Source: Sphaerulina vaccinii
Lineage: Eukaryota; Ascomycota; Dothideomycetes; Mycosphaerellales; Mycosphaerellaceae
Direction of reading: 5' to 3'
Assembly: GCA_022570795.1 (NCBI GenBank)
Contig: JAKUDP010000009.1
Coordinates: 868,001 to 932,000, forward strand
Length of the DNA: 64,000 nucleotides
The translations under genes and the position numbers were made by a program. Numbering within the stretch: position 1 is the first letter of the stretch; every line of letters starts with the position of its first letter. Under the pieces are notes generated by a model. The model ran no database searches. It was not told the DNA's origin and saw only the letters and a list, made by a program, of their open reading frames with translations. Shown here piece after piece: positions 21,100 through 30,038 of this stretch.

Positions 21100-22791
21100 A
21101 TGGAAAGCACCACCTATTCTTCGGCGCCAGTTCAGCGAGTCGAAGCAGCACAGAAGTCGAAATGGCGCAAGCTTCTCAACAATCCCAAGCTCGTCTTCAT
21201 CGCCTTCTTTGCCAGTTTCGGAGGCTTCGAGTATGGATACCAGCAAGGAGTTCTAGGTCAATCATTCGTCATGACTCGCTTCATCGACAATTTCCCGGAC
21301 ATCGCCTCCTCATCTAGTGCTCAAGGGTGGCTCACTTCGATTCTGCAAGTGGGTGGTATCGTAGGCTCTCTCTCCGCCGGCGTCTTTGGCGAAGTCTTCT
21401 CGCGAAAGTATACCATGTTTTCCGCATGCTGCTGGGTGATCTTGGGAAGCTATCTGTATTGTGGCGCATCATACCACCACTCTTCTCTGCTGTATGCTGG
21501 ACGATTCTTCACGGGTCTTGGAGCTGGAACGTTTAGTGGCGTGGGGCCTCTGTACAATGCTGAGTTGTCTTCGCCAGAGTTGAGGGGGCTACTGGTGTCG
21601 TTCTATCAGTTCGCAACCATTTTGGGTATAATGTTAAGTTTCTGGGTGGGCTATGGCAGTAACTACATCGGCGGCATCGGAGATACACAATCGGATCTTG
21701 CCTGGCGTCTTCCTTCGATTATACAAGGAATACCGGCAGTATGCCTAGCTGTCGGAATCTGGTGGATGCCATTTAGCCCGCGCTGGCTCGCCAAACAAGA
21801 CCGAGACGATGAGGCACTCAAAACACTGGCCTGGCTACAAAAGCTACCTATCGATGATCCACTCATCCAAGTCGAATTCCTGGAGATCAAGGCAGAATGC
21901 TTGTTCGAGCAGCGTGCTTTCGCAAAGGCGTTCCCAGCACTTGTTGAGCGGGAGAAGCGAAGTGTCTGGACTCGAGAATGGGCACAATATGTCAACGTCT
22001 TCCGCACCTGGGATAACTTCAAGCGAGTCGCGACAGCCTGGCTTGTCATGTTCTTCCAGCAATGGTCAGGGATCGACGCCATAATCTACTATGCCAGTAA
22101 CGTGTTCCAGTCCTTTGGCCTTACAGAAGGTACGATTGCACTTCTTGCAACTGGGGTGACTGGTGTTGTCTTCTTCGTCTCTACGCTCCCAGCAATGGCT
22201 ATCATCGACAAGGTGGGCCGTAAGCCCATGCTTCTTGTTGGTTCTATCGTTATGATGATCTCCATGGTCTTGACAGGAATCATCGTAGCCAAGTTCCGAC
22301 ATAACTGGCCGGAACACCGAGCTGCAGGCTGGATCGCTGTAGCTTTCATATGGATCTACATAGGAGCTTTTGGCGGGACTTGGGGACCTGCAAGTTGGAC
22401 AATTGTGGCCGAGATTTTTCCACTGTCGATTCGAGCCAAGGGAGCATCGATTGGAGCCTCGAGTAACTGGCTCAACAACTTTGCGATCGCGTTCTTCGTG
22501 CCGCCGATGTTCGAGGCCTGGGCATGGGTCACTTACATCTTCTTCGCTGTTTTCTTGGCAGTTGGTATTGCTTGGGTGTACTTCTACTTGCCAGAGACTA
22601 AAGGTGCAACACTTGAAGACATGGATCGTGTATTTGGCAGTCATACTGGTGAAGAGGACCAAAGGATTCTCGCAGAGTGCCGCAGAGAGCTCGGGTTGCA
22701 CGCTTCGTTGGAGGAGGCCGCCATTGAGGAGGTCAGCAGGATGAGTGCGAGCGAGAAGAAAGACCCTGAAGCAAGATTTGAGGTTGTTTGA
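21100..22791 (+). CDS. MFS sugar transporter
   Basis: Intronless 563-aa protein with about twelve hydrophobic segments and the sugar-porter signatures: GGFEYGYQQGVLG in helix 1, the RFFTGLGAGTFSGVGPLYNAE block with PELRG after helix 4, QQWSGIDAIIYYA in helix 7, DKVGRKPMLLVGS in the mid-loop, and PETKGATLEDMD after helix 12. It is a plasma-membrane proton symporter of the hexose/quinate/polyol class; the sugar cannot be assigned. The sequence between helices 6 and 7 is longer than in simple hexose carriers and resembles the lactose/high-affinity group, which is weak evidence. The C-terminal tail of about 60 residues is acidic and cytosolic. The start is the first ATG giving a normal 35-residue N-terminus. 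Confidence 0.93.
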   Translation: MESTTYSSAPVQRVEAAQKSKWRKLLNNPKLVFIAFFASFGGFEYGYQQGVLGQSFVMTRFIDNFPDIASSSSAQGWLTSILQVGGIVGSLSAGVFGEVFSRKYTMFSACCWVILGSYLYCGASYHHSSLLYAGRFFTGLGAGTFSGVGPLYNAELSSPELRGLLVSFYQFATILGIMLSFWVGYGSNYIGGIGDTQSDLAWRLPSIIQGIPAVCLAVGIWWMPFSPRWLAKQDRDDEALKTLAWLQKLPIDDPLIQVEFLEIKAECLFEQRAFAKAFPALVEREKRSVWTREWAQYVNVFRTWDNFKRVATAWLVMFFQQWSGIDAIIYYASNVFQSFGLTEGTIALLATGVTGVVFFVSTLPAMAIIDKVGRKPMLLVGSIVMMISMVLTGIIVAKFRHNWPEHRAAGWIAVAFIWIYIGAFGGTWGPASWTIVAEIFPLSIRAKGASIGASSNWLNNFAIAFFVPPMFEAWAWVTYIFFAVFLAVGIAWVYFYLPETKGATLEDMDRVFGSHTGEEDQRILAECRRELGLHASLEEAAIEEVSRMSASEKKDPEARFEVV

Positions 22792-23243
22792 GACATTGTA
22801 GTCAAGTGCTAGATTCTTGCGATGTACAGATTGCGCAGCAGACTAGGAAAGTTCGTCATGCGGTCTTGGGCAATCCTGCCTCTTTTCTAGATTCGTCAGC
22901 ATCAGTCGACCAACAGGTCTACCAAAAGAGCTCGAATCTACAGCACAAGAGTTCAGTGTACCAATGGATCCGTAGGTCAGAGGCATTCCCGACTTGGAAC
23001 GTCTCACAGAGCTCCACGACAGTCAACGCTGGAATAAGGTCCGCAAGACAGAGATACTCGCTGATGCTTGCCCTCAAAACTTATACTGGGCAGCGTATAG
23101 GCGTGTGTACTGACTGAGAAAGGCTCGATTCTGAACCAGGGACAGAGGTACCGAAAAACGCGATGTCAGGTATATGCCAAAAGATATCCATCGCTGTCGT
23201 ACGTTGCTTGCTTTGTACTTTTGTTGCGTTTTGAAGACGCCCC
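22792..23243. other. Convergent intergenic region
   Basis: 3' flanks of the transporter and of the GT34 gene. Nothing recognised. Confidence 0.4.
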
Positions 23244-24742
23244 CTAGATGACAATACCATCCCAGAGCTCTTTCCTAGAATCATGGAACTTGTAGTACGC
23301 AGATCTCCCATCTTCGCCATCATGACTTGCTGTCTTTTCGATGATTTCCTTTGCCCTGACTTCATCAGTCTTCTGCTGTTCAGTTTCGACAGCACCGTCT
23401 TCGTTTGTCGTCTGCTCGTCCTTATGCTGCAATCGCTCCTCTTCCAATCCTTGCCAAAACAGCTCAATCTGCCTCTCATAGTTCGTCTCCGCAAGCGGTA
23501 CTTCCCAAGATTCGCATCGAGCTTATCGATCCATTCGTCAATAGCTTTAGCTTTGTCGCCCACTCCAGCAAAGTGGCAAAGTAATTGTCCTACAAAATTC
23601 GTAGGTAGAAGGTAAGCAAGTATCTCTGAACAACGCGAATGTGTTCCAGTAGGGTTGTCTGTGAGCTTGTCGCCACAGAAGGCTCAAGCTCAGTGAGACA
23701 TTCGGAAATGGGGGATGCCTTTGGCCTACTACTGCTTACCGGGTCGATGATCGAAATGTACATCGCCTTCATCACCGTCTCCCGGATAAGAATTGGACCA
23801 CTGAGGCGGACATTGTACAACTCCGTTTTCGTACTTGTCCATATGCATAACCTTCTCCATGGCCGACTGTTCTGTGAAAGGCAAGTCTTCTTCTGGTCGG
23901 AAGGTTCGATATGCTAGGATGGAAGAAAGGAATTCTAGACTCCAGGTCGAAACGCGTAGGGCGAACACGCCATTGTTCAGACCGTTCCAATCCTTCGTGT
24001 ATAGCAGATTGACGTCGGTTCGTTCTTCTGGTGGTAGGAATGTCTCAAGGGGAATGGGTTTGTTCATGATTACAGTATCGGCATCAAACCAGAAGAGCCA
24101 TTGGTGTTGAAAGAGACTCTACACACCTCACGTGATAGGCTGTATCCGGAGTCTAATAGAGACAAAGGAAGCCTAGGTAGATAAGAAGAACGATAGACAC
24201 TAGGTCTATCGTTACCCAAGACAATACACAGATACCTACCCCTATACCTAGTTCAACAATTGGAGCTGCTTGCCTTGAGGCTTGGAGAGTTCTTGGAGCA
24301 GGACCTCGAGGAGTGCCCCTTCTTTGGACCAAAGGCCAGAGAGAACAGGACGATCCAATAGATACATTGGATACTTGTGGTAGTCGCCATGACTCAGATG
24401 GGTATTGAGAGCTCGCTGGTATCCCTTTTTATGCTCGCCGTAAGCCACAGTGCAAGTTCCTATGCGCGGCTGCGTAGCTCCAAGTCGCAATATGTACTTC
24501 CAAGGCGCGATAGATGATGCTGCTCCGATGGGATGGAAGTGTGCAGCGCTAGAGAAATTCTCAAGAGTCTCGATGGCTGATTGGTGGAGGATATCGTAAG
24601 CCGCAGTCGAATGATAGACAAAGACAAAGGTCGTGATGCTGAAGATGAATGCAAAGAAGATGCGACTATGCGGCGACATGCCTACCGCCAATGCCCGTCG
24701 GCGTGTGGCAGGTATCGGAAGTTGCTTGTAAGACCTGAACAT
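23244..24742 (-). pseudogene. GT34 galactosyl/mannosyltransferase (GMA12/MNN10 family), probably damaged
   Basis: Minus-strand order: an N-terminal anchor helix (FFAFIFSITTFVFVYHSTAA, residues 29-50) making a type II Golgi protein; IGTCTVAYGEHKKGYQRAL; HLSHGDYHKYPMYLLDRPV; then an interruption at 24247-24112; then WLFWFDADTVIMN with the DXD metal site; WNGLNNGVFALR; EDLPFTEQSAM; VVQCPPQWSNSYPG; and VHFDHRPG. A 150-nt intron (23739-23590, GTAAGC...TTGTAG) joins HRPG to GQLLCHFAGVGDKAKAIDEW. Near 23490-23505 the frame shifts: coding character continues as EVPLAETNYERQIELFW in another frame to TAG at 23244. Two lesions (an insertion with stops and a frameshift) argue for a pseudogene. The insertion might instead be a long intron with weak sites, and the shift could be an assembly error. 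The family adds alpha-galactose or mannose to N-glycans in the Golgi. Confidence 0.65.
24112..24247. repeat. Hairpin-bearing insertion or long intron inside the GT34 gene
   Basis: About 135 bases separating LQ(L) from QWLFWFDAD of the GT34 frame. They are non-coding, with several stops and repeated TAGGTA/CCTAGG elements. A perfect 10-bp stem AACGATAGAC / GTCTATCGTT (24189-24198 and 24204-24213) flanks a 5-base loop. The ends show short inverted similarity (TTGTTGAA against TTCAACA). Candidate splice sites exist, but none is a strong donor. Confidence 0.5.
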
Positions 24743-25081
24743 GGTAAGTGTACTTGCGTACTTACCACGTGTGAGTGCGTCTTATACATAGAGGGGCTTC
24801 GATGCTGTGCTAAATCTGTTCTCATAGTGGTGACTAGCCAGCCGAGACGTGCTACCCATATACCAAGCAGACTTGGCTGCCAAGATGCTTATGAACTTAC
24901 GCAACGCCCGACCGGAGTTCTTGCGTCTGCTCGAGCAGAATTCTTGGACTTGAGAGTTTGCTAGCATGTTGCCAGAAACATGAAACGCGACAATGCACGC
25001 TGATGGCTGTTTTCGTGGTGCAGCCAGGGCGAAGTGCATACTTGGCGTCTATGCTTCATGATTCCTAGGACTCGTAGCAGC
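24743..25081. promoter_or_regulatory. Promoter region of the GT34 gene and 3' flank of the HAD gene
   Basis: Short spacer between two co-oriented minus-strand genes. A CACGTG E-box-like core lies just upstream of the GT34 start (ACCACGTGTGAG near 24766-24777). Nothing else recognised. Confidence 0.35.
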
Positions 25082-25969
25082 TCATCTCGATGACTTCAAC
25101 CCTCCCTTCAGGAGTCCCACCAACTCATCAAGCGTACCGATAGTAACATCTGTTCTCTCGTCCTTTTCAAGGTCCTCTTTACCCTCGCTCTTCAGCAGAA
25201 CAGTCAGTGCTCCGGCATCACGGCCAGCCGCCATATCGTCGACAGAATCGCCAACCATAATGATCGGAATCAGCCTATCATGCGAAGGTTCCTCCGGTAC
25301 TTCGGACGTCTCAACAATGCCCCAGGCCTTTGCAATGTGTAGGATGCCTACAGGACTCGGCTTCGGCGGCCGAAAGTCTCTCGTAACCACAGGTGCAAAG
25401 GGGTTCAAATGGCCGGGGATATGCTTCTCAAGAAGATGGTTCACAGGTGCGTCGAAATTCCTCGTACATATGCCCTTCTTGATATCGTGCTTGTCCAGGA
25501 ATTCCATAAGAGTCACGAGTCCGGCTTGTGGGATCTGTTTCGACATTGCTTCACTCTCGATCGCTTTGACTTTCTCGAAGGCTTCAGTCTGCTGTGGTTC
25601 AGGCAGATCATGGATGTGGTCCAAGATGTCAATGTCCTTCGTGATGCCGAGGGCAGATCTCAGTTGGCCAAACATCCAATTCTGTGGCTCGCCTTTTCGT
25701 CTTGATCAGCTCCAGCCTGAGACAGTAGACAGCACTGTGAACTCACACAGCGTGCCATCCATATCGAAGACTACGCCTTGCAAGCGCATCAGACCAGTAT
25801 CGTTGTCCGGATTTTCTAACCCGAGTGGCGTGAAGTGATGTCGTGGAACCGACATCTTCGCGGCGAAGGAGCGGATAGGCTGAGAATTGGTACAGAGATT
25901 TTGAGACTTCACGGCACAGCTAGCACGTTGCGCTGAAGCTGTGACTTGTCCGCGTGCCAATGTGAACAT
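25082..25969 (-). CDS. HAD-superfamily hydrolase (phosphoglycolate phosphatase-like)
   Basis: Two exons, 25969-25747 and 25692-25082, joined by a 54-nt intron (GTGAGT...AAAAG) just after the catalytic motif. The product is 277 aa. Motif I is VVFDMDGTLCEP, with the nucleophile and acid/base Asp pair. A helical cap follows. Motif II lies in GICTRN, motif III is the Lys in RPPKPSP, and motif IV is IMVGDSVDDMAAGRDAG. The layout matches the PGP/beta-phosphoglucomutase type I subgroup, small-molecule phosphatases acting on 2-phosphoglycolate, sugar phosphates or nucleotides. The first 38 residues (MFTLARGQVTASAQRAS...RSFAAK) look like a mitochondrial presequence, and a second ATG at residue 39 (MSVPRHHF) could give a cytosolic form. 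Substrate unknown. Confidence 0.9.
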
Positions 25970-26177
25970 GAGAAGTATGCTAATCTTGATAGTGCACTTG
26001 GTGCTGGACTTGGTGCTGGAATTGAAATTGAGGAAGGAGCAAGGATAAGTAGCTAGCGGAAGGACCCGACTTTATGCAACATTGTGAAGAAGGCATTACA
26101 AACACAGCAGTAGATATATAAAGTTCAAAGAAGCAGGACGACATCTCCTCTTGATTTCGAGTTCCATACGAACAAAC

Positions 26178-27290
26178 ATGCCACCAATTCGTGTCGCTCT
26201 GCTAGGCGCTACAGGCGAACCTGGTAAGTGATCCCCATAAACTCAAGCCTACCAAGGCCACAAGCATCGAGACAGACCAGTGATGACAGAAGTCACATTG
26301 ATCAGAGCTGTTTGCTTACTTGTTGTCATTGTAGGCTCATCCATCCTTGAAGGTCTGCTGAAGTCCTCGCACGACTTTCACATCGTAGCTCTAGTCCGAT
26401 CAAGCTCACTACAGAAGCCAGCGAACCTCGCTCTTCCATCGAAAGGAGTGGCCGTCCGCACTCTAGATCTCGGTGTTTCCTCTGAAGCAGAGATCGCTTC
26501 CGCGCTACAAGACGTTGACATCCTCGTCTCAGCGATTGGAGCCACAGACCTACTTTCCCAAACCGCACTCGTGACCGCAGCCCACAAAGCCGGCGTGAAG
26601 CGATTCATCCCATGTGCATTCTTGCCCATAATCCCGCATGGAGGTATGCATGATCTTCGCGATCAGAAGCAAGTGATCTATAATCACATTTTCCAGCTTC
26701 GCGTCCCCTATACCATTATCGATGTCGGTTGGTGGTATCAGATCTCGACGCCACAAGTCCCGTCAGGAAAGCTAGCAGCTTATGGGATGGGAATGGGCGA
26801 AGATGAAATCGCAGGCGATGGAAACGTCCTCAGTGGCTTAACAGATCTTCGAGATATTGGGCGCTATGTTGCTGAGATCATTGTTGACGAGAGGACGCTG
26901 AACAAGTGGGTCTTTGTGTATAATGAGCTCTGGAGTCAGAACGCAATATATGACCTAGTTGCGATGAAGTCAGGAGAGGATATTCCGAGGAACCATGTTT
27001 CGTCTGAGGAACTGTTGGCGAGGGTTGAGAGCACCAATGGGTCAACTGGTATGGGAGAATTGATGAAGAGGATTCCTGCGCAGTATAAGTATTCATGGGG
27101 CGTTCGTGAAGACAACACTCCGGAGTATGCCGAATACCTGGGCTACTTGACCAGCAAGGACTTGTATCCGGGCCTTGGCTATACGCCTCTCGAAACGTAT
27201 GTGGACGAGATGCTGGCAGGCACAGCCGAGACAGTGTATGATGAGCTCAAGAAGCAATTCGCAGCGATGCGAGAGGGTGATTCTAGGTGA
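26178..27290 (+). CDS. NmrA-like / isoflavone reductase-like NAD(P)-dependent reductase
   Basis: Two exons, 26178-26223 and 26335-27290, with a 111-nt intron (GTAAGT...TTGTAG) splitting the dinucleotide-binding loop; spliced, the N-terminus reads VALLGATGEPGSSIL (GXXGXXG). The product is 333 aa, normal for the family. Further hallmarks are ALVRSSSLQKP after beta-2, DILVSAIGAT, VKRFIPCAFLP, the QKQVIYNHI helix and YTIIDVGWWYQ. Fungal members include NmrA-type regulators that sense NAD(P) state and isoflavone/pinoresinol reductase-like enzymes. The Lys of active reductases is not obvious at YNHI, so catalytic activity is uncertain. It lies convergent with the ORM gene 290 bases away and 2.7 kb from the NRPS-like gene. 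A functional link to that gene is conceivable, but nothing in the sequence shows it. Confidence 0.9.
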
Positions 27291-27582
27291 AGAATGTCAG
27301 TCATCCATAGCTACCCATACTCACACGTGTAATGGTCTCCTCGCAGATCCTCAGTGACGCCGACTTCCATGGTGATAGCTGCCAGTGCCGTTGAATTCGT
27401 TCTCAGCACTACGTGCCCTCTCGCCGATCTGGCAATGGTATCTCAAAGGAGCGCAAAGGTCGCTAGAAGCGCCAGTCAGGTATGCTGACGTATGAGTACA
27501 AGTCCGCTGTGGTGTGATCCATGATCTTTTCCCATCCAATAACGCCTATCCCGGAAGCACTTCAAGTGCTTGCCCGGTCCTG

Positions 27583-28303
27583 CTATCTGTCTCCTTCTGA
27601 TGACCCAGGAGGTGAATTGAACAGCGCGAGTCGCATGCGGTGGAACTGGACACACGTTAGAATGGGCACAAGGCTTCAGCTCTTGAGTTGACTCACCGCC
27701 GGTAGCTTGGGTACCACTACTGCTAACGTTGCAAGGAAGTTGATCATAAAGTAGGCCAGGTCGTAATGCGTGTAATGCGTGCTTATCAAGAACAGGCCAA
27801 TGGGCATCGCGAGCAAGAACTTCTTCGCGGGCGTATATTGGTCCTCGTTGTCGATTTGTTCCCACATATTCAGGTTGTCGTAGGCTCCTGCATTGAACTC
27901 GAAAGGGATGCCTCGCACATAGTGGAACATGAGGTATGAGCCAGCCATGTATGTGATATTGACCATGGTCCACGAGGTCTCCTGCGTGATGGATGGCACG
28001 ATATCGTATACAATCTTGAGCAGGAGGATAAGGATGATGTGGATCATCCATGCGCCTGTGACAGACATGGCATTAGCTCACGTGCTCTTTGCTCGCCTCT
28101 TCTTGATAGCTCTCGGGAGCTCTGCACGCCTCTTGACGGAGCTGATGGGAGGACTCACCCTTCGCATTCACCCACTGAGCGTTCAGGTTGGGCAGCACGG
28201 CCTGATCCGACTGCTGTTCGAGACTCTCCGGAGGCTCCTGATACATCAAACTGCTACTTCTCCGCCGCCTCCGTTGGTCCTTGTCCTTGCTGCTGGTGTT
28301 CAT
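27583..28303 (-). CDS. ORM1: ORM1/ORMDL-family regulator of sphingolipid synthesis
   Basis: Three exons, 28303-28159, 28055-27697 and 27645-27583; introns 103 nt (GTGAGT...GTCACAG) and 51 nt (GTGAGT...GTCCAG). The product is 188 aa. The core is unmistakable: NLNAQWVNAKGAWMIH, SQETSWTMVN-like SITQETSWTMVNITYM, SYLMFHYVRGIPFEFN, AYDNLNMWEQIDN, YTPAKKFLLAMP, STHYTHYD, and VVVPKLPAFHRMRLALFN. Four hydrophobic helices place it in the ER membrane, where ORM proteins restrain serine palmitoyltransferase. The N-terminal RRRRRSSS motif resembles the phosphorylated Ser region by which yeast Orm1/2 are regulated. The start was chosen at MNTSSKDKDQ; an ATG seven codons upstream (28324) is also in frame. 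The last exon was found by the conserved C-terminus rather than by frame length. Confidence 0.93.
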
Positions 28304-28495
28304 CTTGCGTTCGGCCGTCTGCACACACAGTGGCGGCGCGGTGTTGACTCCCTCGGCGAAGGTGATGCCTCCCCGCGACTGGAGAAGTGTGGAAGACAGT
28401 TTGGCAGCGGTGTCCGAAGACCGGTTTCGATGCGGTAAGAATAGGAGCGGTGCCAGATTGGCGGTAAGAGGGCTTCGATGGTTGTAGCCCTTGGT

Positions 28496-28530
28496 ATGGT
28501 GGTGGTGGTGGTGGTAGTAGTAGCAGTAGT
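28496..28530. repeat. Trinucleotide microsatellite (TGG)n-(TAG)n
   Basis: About seven TGG units followed by TAG/CAG units. On the transcribed strand of ORM this is a CCA/CTA tract roughly 200 bases upstream of the start codon. Confidence 0.8.
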
Positions 28531-28972
28531 TCGTCGGTCGCGGTTGCTGCGGACTGATACGGCGTGGTTGGGAGATGCCTGTGTGTTGTCGAGAACCAAG
28601 GTATCGAAAGGTCGCTTTGTCTCTGATGATGAACTAGGCGGCGAGCGATGCTACTTGGCAAAACCACTTCTAGACCGTCGGAAGGCGCACTCTTCACTCG
28701 ATCCTCTGTGGCACAGAAACGGCAGGTGATGATGACTGAAACTATGTGCACGAGACGGAGAGGTGTGAAGGTGAGAGGAGGTGATCAGGTCAGGTAGTAG
28801 TAGTTAGGATATCTGAGAGACAAACAGACATGGACACACAGACAGACAGGGTCCACTCTGATGAAAGCTTGCATCTCGAACCGCTTGGACTCCATCCCTT
28901 TCTAGACACCACACTAGACACTACAGTATAACAGTATAACCGCCATCTCGGCTCCATTTCCGCCAGACTGTT

Positions 28973-29008
28973 TCGCATCTCATCTGGCAGTCGCATCTCA
29001 TCTGGCAG
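28973..29008. repeat. Perfect 18-bp tandem duplication
   Basis: TCGCATCTCATCTGGCAG occurs twice in direct succession without mismatch. Probably a replication-slippage event; no function suggested. Confidence 0.85.
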
Positions 29009-30038
29009 TTGTCACTTGCACTGCAGAGAACACCTCACCATGACCGCATCTCCAGGAGAATGATTGTCGACACCGGCAACTTCAGCTTTCAACATCATAG
29101 ATACCGAAAATTCGCCAGTGGCTGCAGCTCCATTATCGAGGGCGAGAGGAGAGGCGATGGCGCCCGTCTGCTGACCTCCGCCACATCTAGGCTACGATTT
29201 CTGGAAGTGGGCTCATTATTCTCATCTATTTCTCAGCAATGATGATGAGCTTTGCGCGGGGCCTGCACAGCGAACGGATTCCCGCTGACCGAGAGAAAAC
29301 ATGAAAGAAAGGGTCTGAATACCAAGACCTCCGTTCAGAGACCATCAACCAGCAAGATGCCTGTCGGGACGCGTATCAGCACTACATACGCATTATTTCC
29401 TCAGGCGTCTCGACTCCTCGAAGCCGTTGCGCACTGGGACCCGCGTCTGGCATCTGGCATCTCCCAGCTTCAGCTTCACCATCAGGAAACAGAAAAACTC
29501 GCAAGTCTGCGGATTGAGCCGGCTACTCTCAGAGGCCGTGCATACCAGTGCGAGCTGCAATTGTGATCTACTTGGCCGCGTGGCCAGTCGCTTTGACCTC
29601 ACCCAGGTTCTCCGTATCAGCAAAGCACGTTGCGGCTTCTACTGGTATGACCAGCCTCTGAGCTTGCACAGGGAACAGTTTAACCAATCGGATGCCACAT
29701 ATTCAACGAGATGTGTATGCAAGAAGAAAACGGAAGGTGACGAGAATAAGCATCTATCAAGTCTCTGGACGCCATACCGCACGCCTCGACCGCTGACATC
29801 TATCTCTACCTCTATGCTCTAGTGATCCAGTACAGCAGAGCTGACGCATGCAAAGCTAATTATAGATATTACAGTGTCGTTGCATGTAACGACTGTGAAT
29901 CCCTCAGTGGGAACGGGTATCATTGACCAGAAACACCTCAGCAAAAGCTGGAGACCCATACCGACGCCATAACATCGCTCAACGCCTCGACCACGACGGA
30001 GACAGAAATAAGAAAAGTGCCAAGATGAGAAAACGCGA

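Larger units (their letters stand above)
28304..30038. other. Gene-poor region upstream of ORM and downstream of the NRPS-like gene
   Basis: 1.7 kb. The first 500 bases are the ORM 5' leader/promoter and include a GGT/TAG trinucleotide tract. An 18-bp perfect tandem duplication lies at 28973-29008. Frames of 70-130 codons (for example 29427-29822 plus) have no recognised domain. No gene supported. Confidence 0.45.

Noticed and set aside
28254..28751. 165-codon minus-strand frame overlapping the ORM start
   Set aside because: It covers the CCA repeat and ORM exon 1 in another frame; composition follows the repeat. At most an upstream overlapping frame.
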